Shown here piece by piece: positions 9,314-18,075 of a stretch of DNA of 64,000 nt; within the stretch, counting starts at the first letter, position 1, and each line of letters opens with the position of its first letter. The stretch spans positions 55,129 to 119,128 of the forward strand of contig NZ_FYAU01000005.1 of NCBI RefSeq assembly GCF_900185725.1. Reading direction: 5' to 3'. The position numbers and the translations under genes are program-made. The notes beneath the pieces were generated by a model. That model was not told the origin of the DNA and did not search any database. It saw only the letters and a list, made by a program, of their open reading frames with translations. This DNA is from Stappia sp. TSB10P1A. Its GTDB lineage: Bacteria > Pseudomonadota > Alphaproteobacteria > Rhizobiales > Stappiaceae.

Positions 9314-10465
9314 TCAGCGCAGGGCCGGCTCGTCCCACAGGGTAAGCCGGGTGCCGATGCCCAGTTCCAGCGCCTTGCGGTAGACGACGGTGCCCCAGGC
9401 GACGTCCTCGACCGGCATGCCGCCGACCGACATGATGATGATCTCGTCGTCATCGCGCCGGCCGGGCGCCTCGCCGGCGACGATCTCGCCGAGGTCCTCG
9501 AGCTGGTCGCGGTCGATCCTGCCTTCGGCGGCAAGGTCGAGGAAGCGGATGCCGACCGCCGGGACCGAGGCATGGACGGGTTTCGGGTTTTCCTCGTACC
9601 AGGCGTCGTATAGGCCGGTATTGTCGAGGACCTTGCGGATCTCCGGGGCTTCCATGCCGGCATCGATGTTGCACAGTGCCGGCATGGACAGGAACGTGCC
9701 GGGGCGCACCCATTCGCGCCGCACCGTCGGATAGGTGGAGGGGTCGCCGGTGGCCCCCGAGCCGCAGAAGGTGACGATGTCGCAGTCCCGCACGACGTCT
9801 TCGATCTCGTCCACCACCTCGACATTGGCGATCTGGGGATAGGTTTTGTCCAGCCAGGCGAGGAAGGCCTCGAGATTGGCGCGGCCGCGGCCCTTGATCT
9901 TGACGGTGTCGATGCCGGGACAGACCGCCATGAAGGCCGACAAAGAAGTCTTTCCCATGACGCCGGGGCCGAGGAGCCCGACCACCCGGGACTCGGGGCG
10001 GGCCAGATGGCGGGCGCCGACGCCGGGAACGGCGCCGGTCCGATAGGCCGACAGAAGATTGGCGGACATGAAGGCGAGCGGCGCCCCCGTGTCCGGATCA
10101 TTGAGCACGAAGGTCAGGATCGAGCGCGGCAATCCCCTCGCCCTGTTCTCGATGTTCGAGCCGTACCACTTCATGCCGGTGGTCCGGAACCGTCCGCCCA
10201 GATAGGCGGGCATGGCCATGAACCGGCGGTCGGCGGTCGCCTTGGGCATGTCCGGAAAGGGAGATGTCTCGGGAAACAGCACGATCGCGCCATGCGAGTT
10301 GTTGTTCGCGCCCGCCATGCGATAGTCGCCATGGTGAAGCAGGCGGAACATCTCCTCCATCGTGTCGACGCAGGCGGCCATGTCGGTGACGCCGGCGCGG
10401 ATCATGTCGGGCTCGGACAGGTAAATGAAGTCAATCCTGGGGGAGGCGGTCATTTTGCTCGGCAT
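9314..10465 (-). CDS. Ornithine cyclodeaminase/mu-crystallin family protein
   Basis: 383 aa with the OCD/mu-crystallin arrangement: an N-terminal dimerisation part, a substrate loop ending in TGMKWYGSNIENRARGLPRS, and a Rossmann domain with VVGLLGPGVMGKTSL. Members bind NAD(P) and act as cyclodeaminases, imine reductases or amino-acid dehydrogenases. Some close relatives carry the database name tyramine oxidase subunit B; I recall that as a label and have no functional proof. An in-frame ATG at 10453 is an alternative start. It is the first gene of the unit with RidA and the DAO enzyme. The 209-bp divergent gap to the AraC gene (10466-10674) probably holds both promoters. Confidence 0.83.
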   Translation of the reverse strand: MPSKMTASPRIDFIYLSEPDMIRAGVTDMAACVDTMEEMFRLLHHGDYRMAGANNNSHGAIVLFPETSPFPDMPKATADRRFMAMPAYLGGRFRTTGMKWYGSNIENRARGLPRSILTFVLNDPDTGAPLAFMSANLLSAYRTGAVPGVGARHLARPESRVVGLLGPGVMGKTSLSAFMAVCPGIDTVKIKGRGRANLEAFLAWLDKTYPQIANVEVVDEIEDVVRDCDIVTFCGSGATGDPSTYPTVRREWVRPGTFLSMPALCNIDAGMEAPEIRKVLDNTGLYDAWYEENPKPVHASVPAVGIRFLDLAAEGRIDRDQLEDLGEIVAGEAPGRRDDDEIIIMSVGGMPVEDVAWGTVVYRKALELGIGTRLTLWDEPALR

Positions 10466-10674
10466 CTTTCGTGACGGGTGAGCGAAAGGTGCCGCTGGTC
10501 CCGTCCAAGGTAAATTGCCGGGACGGTTGAAGCCTTTGCAAAACCGGCCAAGGCCGGGATCCGGGCCGGCCCTTGCGCCGTGCCGTCCGATCGGCGCTGA
10601 AGGGGCGATCGTTATTTTACAAAAACAGTCGAGTTTGCTAAAAAGAAAGACAATCCAGATCCGGGACTATCCCT

Positions 10675-11736
10675 ATGGTTGACGTTTCTCCTCATCGCCC
10701 CACTTCGGCCAAGGATGAGAATGCGACGATCCGTTCTCTGTTTCTGGCAGCGCTGTTCAACGCCCTGCCCGACAGGACGGACGAACTCGGCCCTTTGCTC
10801 GACGCACATGGCGTCTTCGGATCGCAGGTCACTCACCCCTACCAGCAACTGCCGCTGCATCGTTATGTGTCGCTGCTCGAAAGCGCGGCGGCGACGTTCT
10901 CGCAGCCCTTTCTGGGGCTGGAGATGGGGGCTCGCTTCGGCCTGACGGAGTTGGGGCCGTTTCACGCCCTGCTCAGTGCCTCGCGGGATCTGCGTGATGC
11001 GCTGGCCACCTTTGCCCGGTTCCAGAGCCGCTGGCAGACACAGACGCTGCTGTCGGTGGACCGGTGGGCGGATGCGACGAGTTACGGCTACCGCATCGAC
11101 AATCCGGCCATCTGGCCGCGCCGTCAGGACGCCGAGTTCACCATCGCGGGTCTGATGACGCTGGTGAAGCAACTCACGACGGCGACCTGGTCGCCGGTGG
11201 AAGTGCATTTCGAACATTCAGTGGCGAGCCGGGAGAAGCAGCTTCAAGCCTTCTTCCGGGCGCCGGTTCTGGGCAACCAGCCGTCCAATGGGCTCGTCAT
11301 CCTCGACGAGGATCTGGACCGGCCGTTTCCCCGATCTGCGCGTTCTGCCGATGACGGGCTGAAGAGCATTCTGGAAACCCATCTGCTCGACCTGATCCGC
11401 CCAGAGGCAGCCGCGAGCAAGAGCGTCGCCCAGCGGGCGAAGGAGATCATCGCGCGGCGTCTTGGGCAGGCCTCGGTCGACTGCGACGTGATCGCCGCCG
11501 ATCTCAACATGTCGGTGCGCTCCCTGCGCCGCCGGCTGGTGGAGGAGGGCACGTCGTTCCGGCGCGTGTTGCAGGAAACGCGGCAGGCGAGGGCCGAGGC
11601 GCTGCTGGAGGACAGCGGGATGCCGCTCGCTGCCGCGGCGCAGGTGCTCGGTTATGCGGACACGGCGACGTTCTCGCGAGCCTTCAAGCAGTGGACGGGG
11701 GCGGCGCCGCGGCGCTACGGCAAGAAGGCGCCGTGA
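10675..11736 (+). CDS. AraC-family transcriptional regulator
   Basis: 353 aa. The N-terminal ~220 residues match the arabinose-binding-like domain of OruR/ArgR-type AraC regulators (QLPLHRYVSLLESAA, SQPFLGLEMGARFG). The C-terminal ~95 residues hold the two helix-turn-helix units (DLNMSVRSLRRRLVEEGTSF and QVLGYADTATFSRAFKQWTG). It is divergent from the OCD/RidA/DAO operon and is the obvious candidate to control it, with the catabolic substrate as effector. An AT-rich stretch at 10612-10650 lies in the shared promoter region. Confidence 0.88.
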   Translation: MVDVSPHRPTSAKDENATIRSLFLAALFNALPDRTDELGPLLDAHGVFGSQVTHPYQQLPLHRYVSLLESAAATFSQPFLGLEMGARFGLTELGPFHALLSASRDLRDALATFARFQSRWQTQTLLSVDRWADATSYGYRIDNPAIWPRRQDAEFTIAGLMTLVKQLTTATWSPVEVHFEHSVASREKQLQAFFRAPVLGNQPSNGLVILDEDLDRPFPRSARSADDGLKSILETHLLDLIRPEAAASKSVAQRAKEIIARRLGQASVDCDVIAADLNMSVRSLRRRLVEEGTSFRRVLQETRQARAEALLEDSGMPLAAAAQVLGYADTATFSRAFKQWTGAAPRRYGKKAP

Positions 11737-11820
11737 GGCGGGCGTGCCGTCCAGGGTTCCGGACCGGGCCTTCGCTTCCGGCACCTGGAATACGCCCGCA
11801 CCCCGCTCCCGTCCCCGCGC

Positions 11821-13326
11821 TCAGGCCCGTCCGGTTCTGGCGCCATGCCGTGCGACCATCGCGATTGCAATGGAAACGGCAAACATCAGCGCCATTGCGG
11901 CTCCCATTACGGCAAGGAAGGCGCTGTCGAAAGCCGCATGCGCCCGGCTGACGAGCAGGGTGGCGAGACCTTCCGGCAGCGCTTGCGCCGCGAGCAGCGC
12001 CCCGTCGATACCGTTCTGTGCCAGATCCGGAACGGCAACGCTGGCCGGCAGGCGGAACGAGGCCGCATAGACCGCCGACATCAGGCTGCCGAGAATGGCA
12101 ATGCCGAAGGCGCCGCCAAGTTCGTAGGACACTTCCTCGACCGAGGCGACCATGCCCGCCCTGTCGGGGGGCGCGCTGAGCAGCATGGCGCTGGAGGCGG
12201 CGGTCATCGCTGCGCCGATGCCCAGGCCGATCATGATGAAGGCACCGATCCGGATCGAGAGCCCGGACTGGTAGCCGACGAGATAGGCGAGAACGCCGGC
12301 CGCCGCGAGGGCGAGGGACGACCACAGAACGCGTTCGGTGCCCACGCGCGGCAGCACCAGCCCGGCCAGCGGCCCGGCGACGAAGGCTGCGAGCGGGATC
12401 GGCAGGATGGCAAGTCCCGCCTGCAGGGGCGACAGGCCGACCACCAGTTGCAGCCGCTGGCTGACGACCAGCTCCGTCCCCATGAGCGCCGCCGAGGCGA
12501 CGAAGGCGGCGGCGACGGCCGAGGCAAAGGTGCGGTTGCGAAACAGGGCAAAGTCGAGCATCGGCGTGCTGGAGGAGCCCTGACGGCGCACGAAGGCGAC
12601 CGCGAACACCAGCCCGACAGCCACGGCGAGGATGGCCGTCGCAGGGGACGGCTCCGCCTTGCCGGCCTCCTTGATGGCGAGGGTCAACCCAACCAGGGCG
12701 ATCATGATCTGGGCCGAGGCCAGAAGGTCGAACGGACGGTTCGGATTGCCGCGACTTGCCGGAAGCGCAACAAGGGCGAGTCCCAGCGCAAGCAGGACGA
12801 TCGGCACGTTGATGAGAAACACCGAGCCCCACCAGAAATATTCCAGCAGCAGTCCGCCGACCACCGGCCCCAGGGCCGCGCCGCCCGAGGCAATGGCGGC
12901 CCAGACGCCGATGGCGACGGACCGCTCTTGCGGATCCTCGAAGGTGTGGCGGATGATGGCGAGCGTTGCCGGCATCATCATGGCGGCGCCGATGGCGAGG
13001 GCGACGCGCGCCGCGATCAGCATCGTCGGGGTGGAGGAAAACGCGGCGGCCAGGGAGGCGCTGCCGAACACGACGAGGCCCGTGACGAACAGTCTCTTGT
13101 AGCCGAACCGATCCCCCAGCGCGCCCATGCCGGGCAGCAGCCCCGCGACGGTCAGCGCGTAGGCGTTGACGATCCACAGCTTCTCGCTCGGCGATGCGTG
13201 CAGATCGTGGGTGAGGCTCGGCAGGGCGAGATAGAGCACCGTCATGTCGATGACGATGAGCAGAAGGGCACTGGACAGCACGCCAAGGACCAGCCAGCGG
13301 AGATGCGATTGCATGGAATTCACCAT
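11821..13326 (-). CDS. MFS multidrug exporter, DHA2 (EmrB/QacA) family
   Basis: A 14-helix drug:H+ antiporter, about 501 aa from ATG 13326 (ATG 13314 is an alternative). It begins SHLRWLVLGVLSSALLLIVI with the DHA2 motif D1-like sequence IDMTVLYLALPSL, then has the loop motif GALGDRFGYKRLF and motif C (ASGGAALGPVVGGLL). The frame is open upstream to 13563 but that part runs across the TetR promoter and has no MFS character. The divergent TetR gene begins 89 bp away and probably represses it. Confidence 0.9.
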   Translation of the reverse strand: MVNSMQSHLRWLVLGVLSSALLLIVIDMTVLYLALPSLTHDLHASPSEKLWIVNAYALTVAGLLPGMGALGDRFGYKRLFVTGLVVFGSASLAAAFSSTPTMLIAARVALAIGAAMMMPATLAIIRHTFEDPQERSVAIGVWAAIASGGAALGPVVGGLLLEYFWWGSVFLINVPIVLLALGLALVALPASRGNPNRPFDLLASAQIMIALVGLTLAIKEAGKAEPSPATAILAVAVGLVFAVAFVRRQGSSSTPMLDFALFRNRTFASAVAAAFVASAALMGTELVVSQRLQLVVGLSPLQAGLAILPIPLAAFVAGPLAGLVLPRVGTERVLWSSLALAAAGVLAYLVGYQSGLSIRIGAFIMIGLGIGAAMTAASSAMLLSAPPDRAGMVASVEEVSYELGGAFGIAILGSLMSAVYAASFRLPASVAVPDLAQNGIDGALLAAQALPEGLATLLVSRAHAAFDSAFLAVMGAAMALMFAVSIAIAMVARHGARTGRA

Positions 13327-13383
13327 CGGGGTTTGCGCCCGGTCTTTCCAAGCGGCTGGACCGGGATCAGACGTCCTTATATA

Positions 13384-13397
13384 AATACATACGTATT
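13384..13397. promoter_or_regulatory. Candidate TetR operator
   Basis: AATACATACGTATT is a near-perfect 14-bp palindrome (12 of 14 positions symmetric, ATACGTAT core) between the divergent exporter and TetR genes. It lies 17 bp before the TetR start, where binding would block both promoters. The ATACGT core is common in TetR-family operators. Confidence 0.6.
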
Positions 13398-13414
13398 GAA
13401 TGAAAAGGGGTGAC

Positions 13415-13969
13415 ATGGGCCGAAAGAAGACAATCGACCGCGAGGCGCTGCTGGATGTGGCGGAGGAGATCGTGACGACGAAGGGCGCCGCGGCTTTGAC
13501 CATTGATGCCGTCGCCAAGGCAGCCGGCATTACCAAGGGCGGTGTCCAGTACAGTTTCGGCACGAAGGACGCCCTGATCGACGCGATGCTGGACCGCTGG
13601 GCGAAGAGCTACGCCGAGGAGTTCGCCAGGATCGCCGGCTCAGATCCCGACGCGCTGACGGCGATGCGCGCCCATGTCGAGGCGACGCGGCGCTCCGATG
13701 CGGCGTCCAATGCCAAGGCGGCCAGCCTTCTGGCGGCGTTGCAGCAGACGCCGGAGCACCTTGCCTCGACCCGCCGCTGGTATCGCGAGCGGCTCGCCAT
13801 GCTCGATCCCGCGACCGGTGAGGGCCGGCGCGCCAGGCTGGCCTTCCTCGCCACGGAAGGGGCGTTCGCATTGCGGTTCTTCGGCCTGATGGACATGGAC
13901 GAGGGCGAGTGGGAGGACGTCATGAAGGACATTGCGGAAAGCCTCGGCCCCCAAGGCGAGCGGTCATAG
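13415..13969 (+). CDS. TetR-family repressor
   Basis: 184 aa from ATG 13415, which is preceded by AAGGGG at good spacing; an in-frame ATG at 13400 would add five residues. The N-terminal HTH is typical (LLDVAEEIVTTKGAAALTID, then AKAAGITKGGVQYSFGTKDALIDAML). The C-terminal ligand domain ends with the YfiR/TetR_C-like segment FLATEGAFALRFFGLMDMDE. It is the likely repressor of the divergent DHA2 exporter, released by the exporter's substrate. Confidence 0.9.
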   Translation: MGRKKTIDREALLDVAEEIVTTKGAAALTIDAVAKAAGITKGGVQYSFGTKDALIDAMLDRWAKSYAEEFARIAGSDPDALTAMRAHVEATRRSDAASNAKAASLLAALQQTPEHLASTRRWYRERLAMLDPATGEGRRARLAFLATEGAFALRFFGLMDMDEGEWEDVMKDIAESLGPQGERS

Positions 13970-13999
13970 GCCCGCAGTCGCCCGTTGCGCTTGCGCAGC

Positions 14000-15283
14000 T
14001 CATCTGAAGGCGGAGGTCAGGACAGGCGCCAGGATGGTGCACAGCGTGACGAAGAATGCGATCCCGAGAAAGGGCAGGATTTCACGTACCAGGGCACCGA
14101 GCTTCACATTCGCCGCGGCTGAGGCGATGAACAGTCCGGCCCCGACGGGAGGGGTCAACAGGCCGATCGACAAGGTGAGACACACCATGACGCCGAACTG
14201 GATCGGGTCGATGCCATAGACGGTGACCGCGATGGGCAACAGGATGGGCACCAGGACGATCAGCGCCGCCACACCGTCGAGGAAGAAGCCGATGATCGTC
14301 AGGAACAGGAACGTCAGCAACAGGAAGGCGATCGGATCCGAGGTGATCCCCTGAAGCAGCAGCGCGATGGTCTGCGGCACCATGTTGAAGGTCAGGACCC
14401 ATCCAAACACCTTGGCGGCGGCGACCAGGAACAGCACCATGGCGGTGTTCCCGGCCGTTCGCACCAGGGCTTGCCGGAGGCTCGCGAAGGTCAGCTTGCG
14501 AAAGTAGAGCGAGCCGACCAGCAGCGTGAAGACCACCGCGATGGCGGCGGATTCCGTCGGCGTGAACACGCCGAAGGCGATGCCCCCGACGATGATGCCG
14601 GGAATCGAGAGGGTAACGAGCAGATCGAGGACGACGCGCCCGCGAGCGGGCTCCCCGGCTTGGTTCCCGATGGCCGTATCCGGCCTGGCCGGACTGCCAC
14701 CGTCCCGGCGCGGCACGCGGATCGAGATCCACAGGCACAGCAGGAAGAACATCAGCAGGCCTGGCAGGATTCCGGCCATGAACATGTCGGCGACGGAAAC
14801 CTGGGCCACCACGCCATAGATGATGAAGATCATCGAGGGGGGAATGAGAGGGGCGATCAGACCGGCCGAGGCCGTCAAGGCGGCGGCGAAACCGCGCTTG
14901 TATCCGTCATCCTCCATCGCCGGCACCATCACGCGGCTCATCACCGCGATCTGCGCCGTCGCCGAGCCCATGATCGAAGCGAGCATCAGGTTGGCGATGA
15001 GCGAGACATAGGCCAGGGAGTTGGGCAGTCGCCGCAGCGATGTCCGGGCGGCGGAAATCAGGCGCTGCGTCAGCCCGCCCTCGTTCATCACCTCTCCCAG
15101 CAGGATGAACAGCGGAATGGCGAGCAGGTCGAAGATCTCCAGCGAGGAGAACAGCACCTGGGGCAGGGCGTTCAGCAACCGCCAATTGCCTTCGGCGGCC
15201 ATGAAGATGAACGCCGAGCCGATCAGCACGAAGGCGATCGGCAGTCCGATCAGCAGGAACAGGGCAAAGGAAATCGCGGTCAT
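14000..15283 (-). CDS. dctM: TRAP transporter large permease, DctM subunit
   Basis: A 427-aa, roughly 12-helix protein of the DctM family, the ion-coupled translocation subunit of TRAP importers. It begins MTAISFALFLLIGLPIAFVL and contains FILLGEVMNEGG, ANLMLASIMGSATAQIA and the C-terminal LLTPPVGAGLFIASAAANV. The start is set by the ATGA overlap with the small permease stop (15280-15283). Together with the DctQ- and DctP-like genes it is a full TRAP system for an organic acid, most plausibly the aromatic acid used by the 18-22 kb operon. Confidence 0.93.
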   Translation of the reverse strand: MTAISFALFLLIGLPIAFVLIGSAFIFMAAEGNWRLLNALPQVLFSSLEIFDLLAIPLFILLGEVMNEGGLTQRLISAARTSLRRLPNSLAYVSLIANLMLASIMGSATAQIAVMSRVMVPAMEDDGYKRGFAAALTASAGLIAPLIPPSMIFIIYGVVAQVSVADMFMAGILPGLLMFFLLCLWISIRVPRRDGGSPARPDTAIGNQAGEPARGRVVLDLLVTLSIPGIIVGGIAFGVFTPTESAAIAVVFTLLVGSLYFRKLTFASLRQALVRTAGNTAMVLFLVAAAKVFGWVLTFNMVPQTIALLLQGITSDPIAFLLLTFLFLTIIGFFLDGVAALIVLVPILLPIAVTVYGIDPIQFGVMVCLTLSIGLLTPPVGAGLFIASAAANVKLGALVREILPFLGIAFFVTLCTILAPVLTSAFR

Positions 15284-15789
15284 CTGGCGGTGCCCCTGGC
15301 GGTGTCGAGGACGAGAATCTCGACGATGTGGGACAGGGTGTGCAGCAGCGAGAGCCCGCAGAACAGCGGGATGATGGCGAGGAACGGCCGTTTCGGCATG
15401 TTCAGCGTCAGGGCCTGCTCGAAGGCGACAGCCGGTCCGTTGAACCATTTCCAGGCCGCGTAGAGCATCCCGGCCAGCATGGCGAAGACCAGGATCTCCA
15501 CGACGAGGCGGATCGCGCGGACAAGTCGCGGCGGCAGCGCGTCGACCAGCGACACCCGGACCAGGTCGCCCCGGCCGATCGACGCCGCAGCCGCCAGAAA
15601 AGCCATCCAGATGAGGATGTAGACCGCCAGTTCCTCGGCGAAGAACAGCGGCGCGTTCAGGACATACCGTCCGAACACGTTGACCGACAGGATGAGCGTG
15701 AACGCCACGATCAGGACGCAGGCCGCGAAGGTTTCCACGGACTGCAGCAAAAGGCTTGTTCTTCGGAGCGTGATGGCGAAGCGATGCAT
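15280..15789 (-). CDS. dctQ: TRAP transporter small permease, DctQ subunit
   Basis: 169 aa with four membrane helices (for example ACVLIVAFTLILSVNVFGRY and EELAVYILIWMAFLAAAASI) and the DctQ hallmark RGDLVRVSLVDALPPR after the second helix. It partners the DctM subunit, whose start codon overlaps this stop. The binding-protein gene ends its reading 100 bp upstream, giving the order P-Q-M. Confidence 0.92.
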   Translation of the reverse strand: MHRFAITLRRTSLLLQSVETFAACVLIVAFTLILSVNVFGRYVLNAPLFFAEELAVYILIWMAFLAAAASIGRGDLVRVSLVDALPPRLVRAIRLVVEILVFAMLAGMLYAAWKWFNGPAVAFEQALTLNMPKRPFLAIIPLFCGLSLLHTLSHIVEILVLDTARGTAR

Positions 15790-15888
15790 CTTGCTGGCGC
15801 GGTCCTGCTCTTGGATCGGTAGGGGCTGGCCCGGCTCGGACCGCTCGATGGGCGCCTGTCTCGCGTCAGGCGCCCATGAGGCGCACGG

Positions 15889-16881
15889 TTACTGCGCCCG
15901 CAATCCCCGCACCTGCTCCTGGAACCGCTTGACCACGTCGATGTCGCCGAACTCCTTCTGGAAGGCGGCGTTGGCCTCGGAGAAGGTCTCTTCCAGGCCC
16001 TCCGGCTCCGACACGTCGATGGCGGCAAGCAGACGCTCGCGGTTCTGCACCTCGCGGGCGACCTGCTCCTGCTTGGCCCATTCGAGGACCTCGTCGAGGA
16101 CGCGCGAAAAGGCTGCCTGGTGCTCCGCCGACAGATCTTCCCAGGCTTCCTGGCCCATCAGCACAGCCAGCGGCCACGCCATATGGTTGGTCAGGGTGAG
16201 CTGCTTGCCCACGTCCTGCAGGCTGAAGCCGGTGAGCGCGTCGAGATCGATGTCAACCCCGTCGAGAAGCCCGGACTGGAGCGACTGATAGACGTCGGTG
16301 AGGCTGACAGGGGTGGGGATCGCCCCGAGCGCCTGATACCAGATCTGCGTCGCCCGGAACGGCGTGATGCGGATCTTCTGGTTGCGCAGGTCGGAGACGG
16401 CGGTGATGGGCTGGCTGCGCATCAGGATATGCCGCTGGCCGGCAAAGACATAGCCCTTGCCGAGGATCCCCAGTTCGCCGAGGCTCTCCAACATCTCCTT
16501 CGCGGCCTCGGTGTCCGCCGCCTGTACGGCCATCTCCACGTTATCGATGAGGAACGGGGTGAACCAGGCGTTGAACGTTGGCTGCCGGGCGGTGACGGCC
16601 GCGACCGACGGCCAGGTCATGTCGAGCAGCCCGCTCTGCATCTGCTGCAGCATGTCCGCCTCGGAGCCGAGCTGGCCGCTGGGGAACACGCTGACCGTGA
16701 GCTGGCCGCCGGTTTCCTCGGCGATCTTCTCGGCAAAGCGATTGGCGGCCAGGGTCACCACGTGGCTCGGCGGCGTGATCAGCCCGAGACGCAGGTCCCG
16801 CGCTTCGGCGGCGCCATTGGAAAACGAGGCTACGGCAAGGGCGATGCCCGCCAGTGCCGACGACAAGACGCGACAGTTCAT
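15889..16881 (-). CDS. dctP: TRAP transporter substrate-binding protein, DctP family
   Basis: A 330-aa periplasmic binding protein with a Sec signal (VLSSALAGIALAVASFSNGAAEA). The DctP fold features are LAANRFAEKIAEETGGQLTVSVFPSGQLG, the conserved Arg region IRITPFRATQIWYQALGAIPTPV for binding a carboxylate, and LLDGVDIDLDALTGFSLQDV. The carboxylate-binding arginine suggests an organic-acid ligand. GAGGGG precedes the ATG. Its promoter should lie in the 324-bp gap upstream. Confidence 0.92.
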   Translation of the reverse strand: MNCRVLSSALAGIALAVASFSNGAAEARDLRLGLITPPSHVVTLAANRFAEKIAEETGGQLTVSVFPSGQLGSEADMLQQMQSGLLDMTWPSVAAVTARQPTFNAWFTPFLIDNVEMAVQAADTEAAKEMLESLGELGILGKGYVFAGQRHILMRSQPITAVSDLRNQKIRITPFRATQIWYQALGAIPTPVSLTDVYQSLQSGLLDGVDIDLDALTGFSLQDVGKQLTLTNHMAWPLAVLMGQEAWEDLSAEHQAAFSRVLDEVLEWAKQEQVAREVQNRERLLAAIDVSEPEGLEETFSEANAAFQKEFGDIDVVKRFQEQVRGLRAQ

Positions 16882-17205
16882 GATGCTTCCCCTCTGTGTG
16901 TGGACGCGGGCCTGCCGGATCTGGCTGCAGACGGCCGCGACGCCTTTCTTTCGAAAAAGAGAGCACCTTTACAATTATCGGTCAAGACGGAAGATGATGG
17001 ACTGTGATCGAAATTTTTACAATCTTACGATCTGAATTTGCCGGGCGCGGCCCCGCGAAAAGGACGCAATTCGAGGCGCGTCGCGCCGTCAACGGTTTCG
17101 GCGTGGCGGGGGTCTCAATCCGGGAGAGAGGCGTCGGCCAGGGCGCCCCCGATGGTTCTCGAGCATCGGGGGCGTGCCTGCGTCTGCTGCCGGCCGGTCG
17201 GATGG
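16882..17205. other. Gap with the TRAP operon promoter
   Basis: No gene here. This stretch separates the GntR stop from the dctP start and must carry the dctP promoter. Its AT-rich part (16965-17040) holds a direct repeat TTTACAAT (16968-16975 and 17016-17023) and a loose inverted repeat GATCG/CGATC (17006-17010, 17028-17032). Either could be a regulator site, but neither is convincing alone. Confidence 0.35.
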
Positions 17206-17955
17206 TCAGGCGACGGCGGCGCCACTGCGGGACATGGACGCTTCGATCAGTTCCGATGTCTTGCGATAGTGCGCGGCCAGCAATCCGGCGGCCTCGTCGG
17301 CGCGCCGCGCCAGCGAGGCATCCATGATCTCACGATGTTCCCTGGGAATGTTGCGGCTGGTGGCTGGATTCTTGCCACTCAAGGCCGGAAGCCGGTAGCG
17401 CTGGGTTTCCGTGTAGAGCTGGTCGGCAAGGGCAATCAGCCGACGCGAGCGGCAGGAGGCGATGAGCGCGCGGTGGAAATCCTTGTGGCGGCTTTCCAGG
17501 GCAGAGATATCGTCGTCGCCGCCGTCTCCGGCGCGTTGCTCCATCCTGCGCACCTGAAGGTCGAGCGCGTGAAAGGTGGACACGACCGTGGCTTCCCAGT
17601 CGTCGTCGCCGTGCTGGATCGAGCGCCTGAGAGCCTCGCACTCGATCAGGATGCGCGTTTCGGTGGCGTCCCACATCTCCTCGACCGAAACCGGGGCAAC
17701 GGAAAAGCCGCGCAGTGCTGCGGTGACGACAAGGCGCTCGGTCTGGAGGCGGTTGAGCGCCTCACGCAAGGGCGAGAAACTCAGGCCGTAGCGCTGCTTG
17801 AGCAGTTCCAGGCGCAAGGGCTGGCCCGGCGAAAAGACATTTTGCACGATGTCGTCCCGCAGCCGACGATAGGCCACCTCGGCGAGCGTCTCCGCTCCGC
17901 CCTGGGCCGCCGCGGCTGCACCGCTCTTCGCTTTGGTCACATCTTCCGTGCGCAC
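17206..17955 (-). CDS. GntR-family regulator, FCD (FadR) subgroup
   Basis: 249 aa from GTG 17955, which has GAGGAG eight bases upstream. The winged helix lies at residues ~20-90 (AYRRLRDDIVQNVFSPGQPL, RYGLSFSPLREALNRLQTERLV) and the FCD all-helical effector domain follows (MWDATETRILIECEALRRSI, then HRALIASCRSRRL). FCD regulators bind organic acids through a metal held by His/Asp residues. It sits between the TRAP transporter and the divergent dioxygenase operon, so it probably controls both, with the aromatic acid or a ring-cleavage product as signal. Confidence 0.9.
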   Translation of the reverse strand: MRTEDVTKAKSGAAAAAQGGAETLAEVAYRRLRDDIVQNVFSPGQPLRLELLKQRYGLSFSPLREALNRLQTERLVVTAALRGFSVAPVSVEEMWDATETRILIECEALRRSIQHGDDDWEATVVSTFHALDLQVRRMEQRAGDGGDDDISALESRHKDFHRALIASCRSRRLIALADQLYTETQRYRLPALSGKNPATSRNIPREHREIMDASLARRADEAAGLLAAHYRKTSELIEASMSRSGAAVA

Positions 17956-18075
17956 CTTGGCTGTCTCCTCATGATTTGTCCTTCTGATTTACATCAGTTC
18001 GCCGGAAATCGCAAAGGCCTATTGATTTCGAAAATCCGGCATGTCATGTAATATCCAGCACAACAGGAGGCCTTT

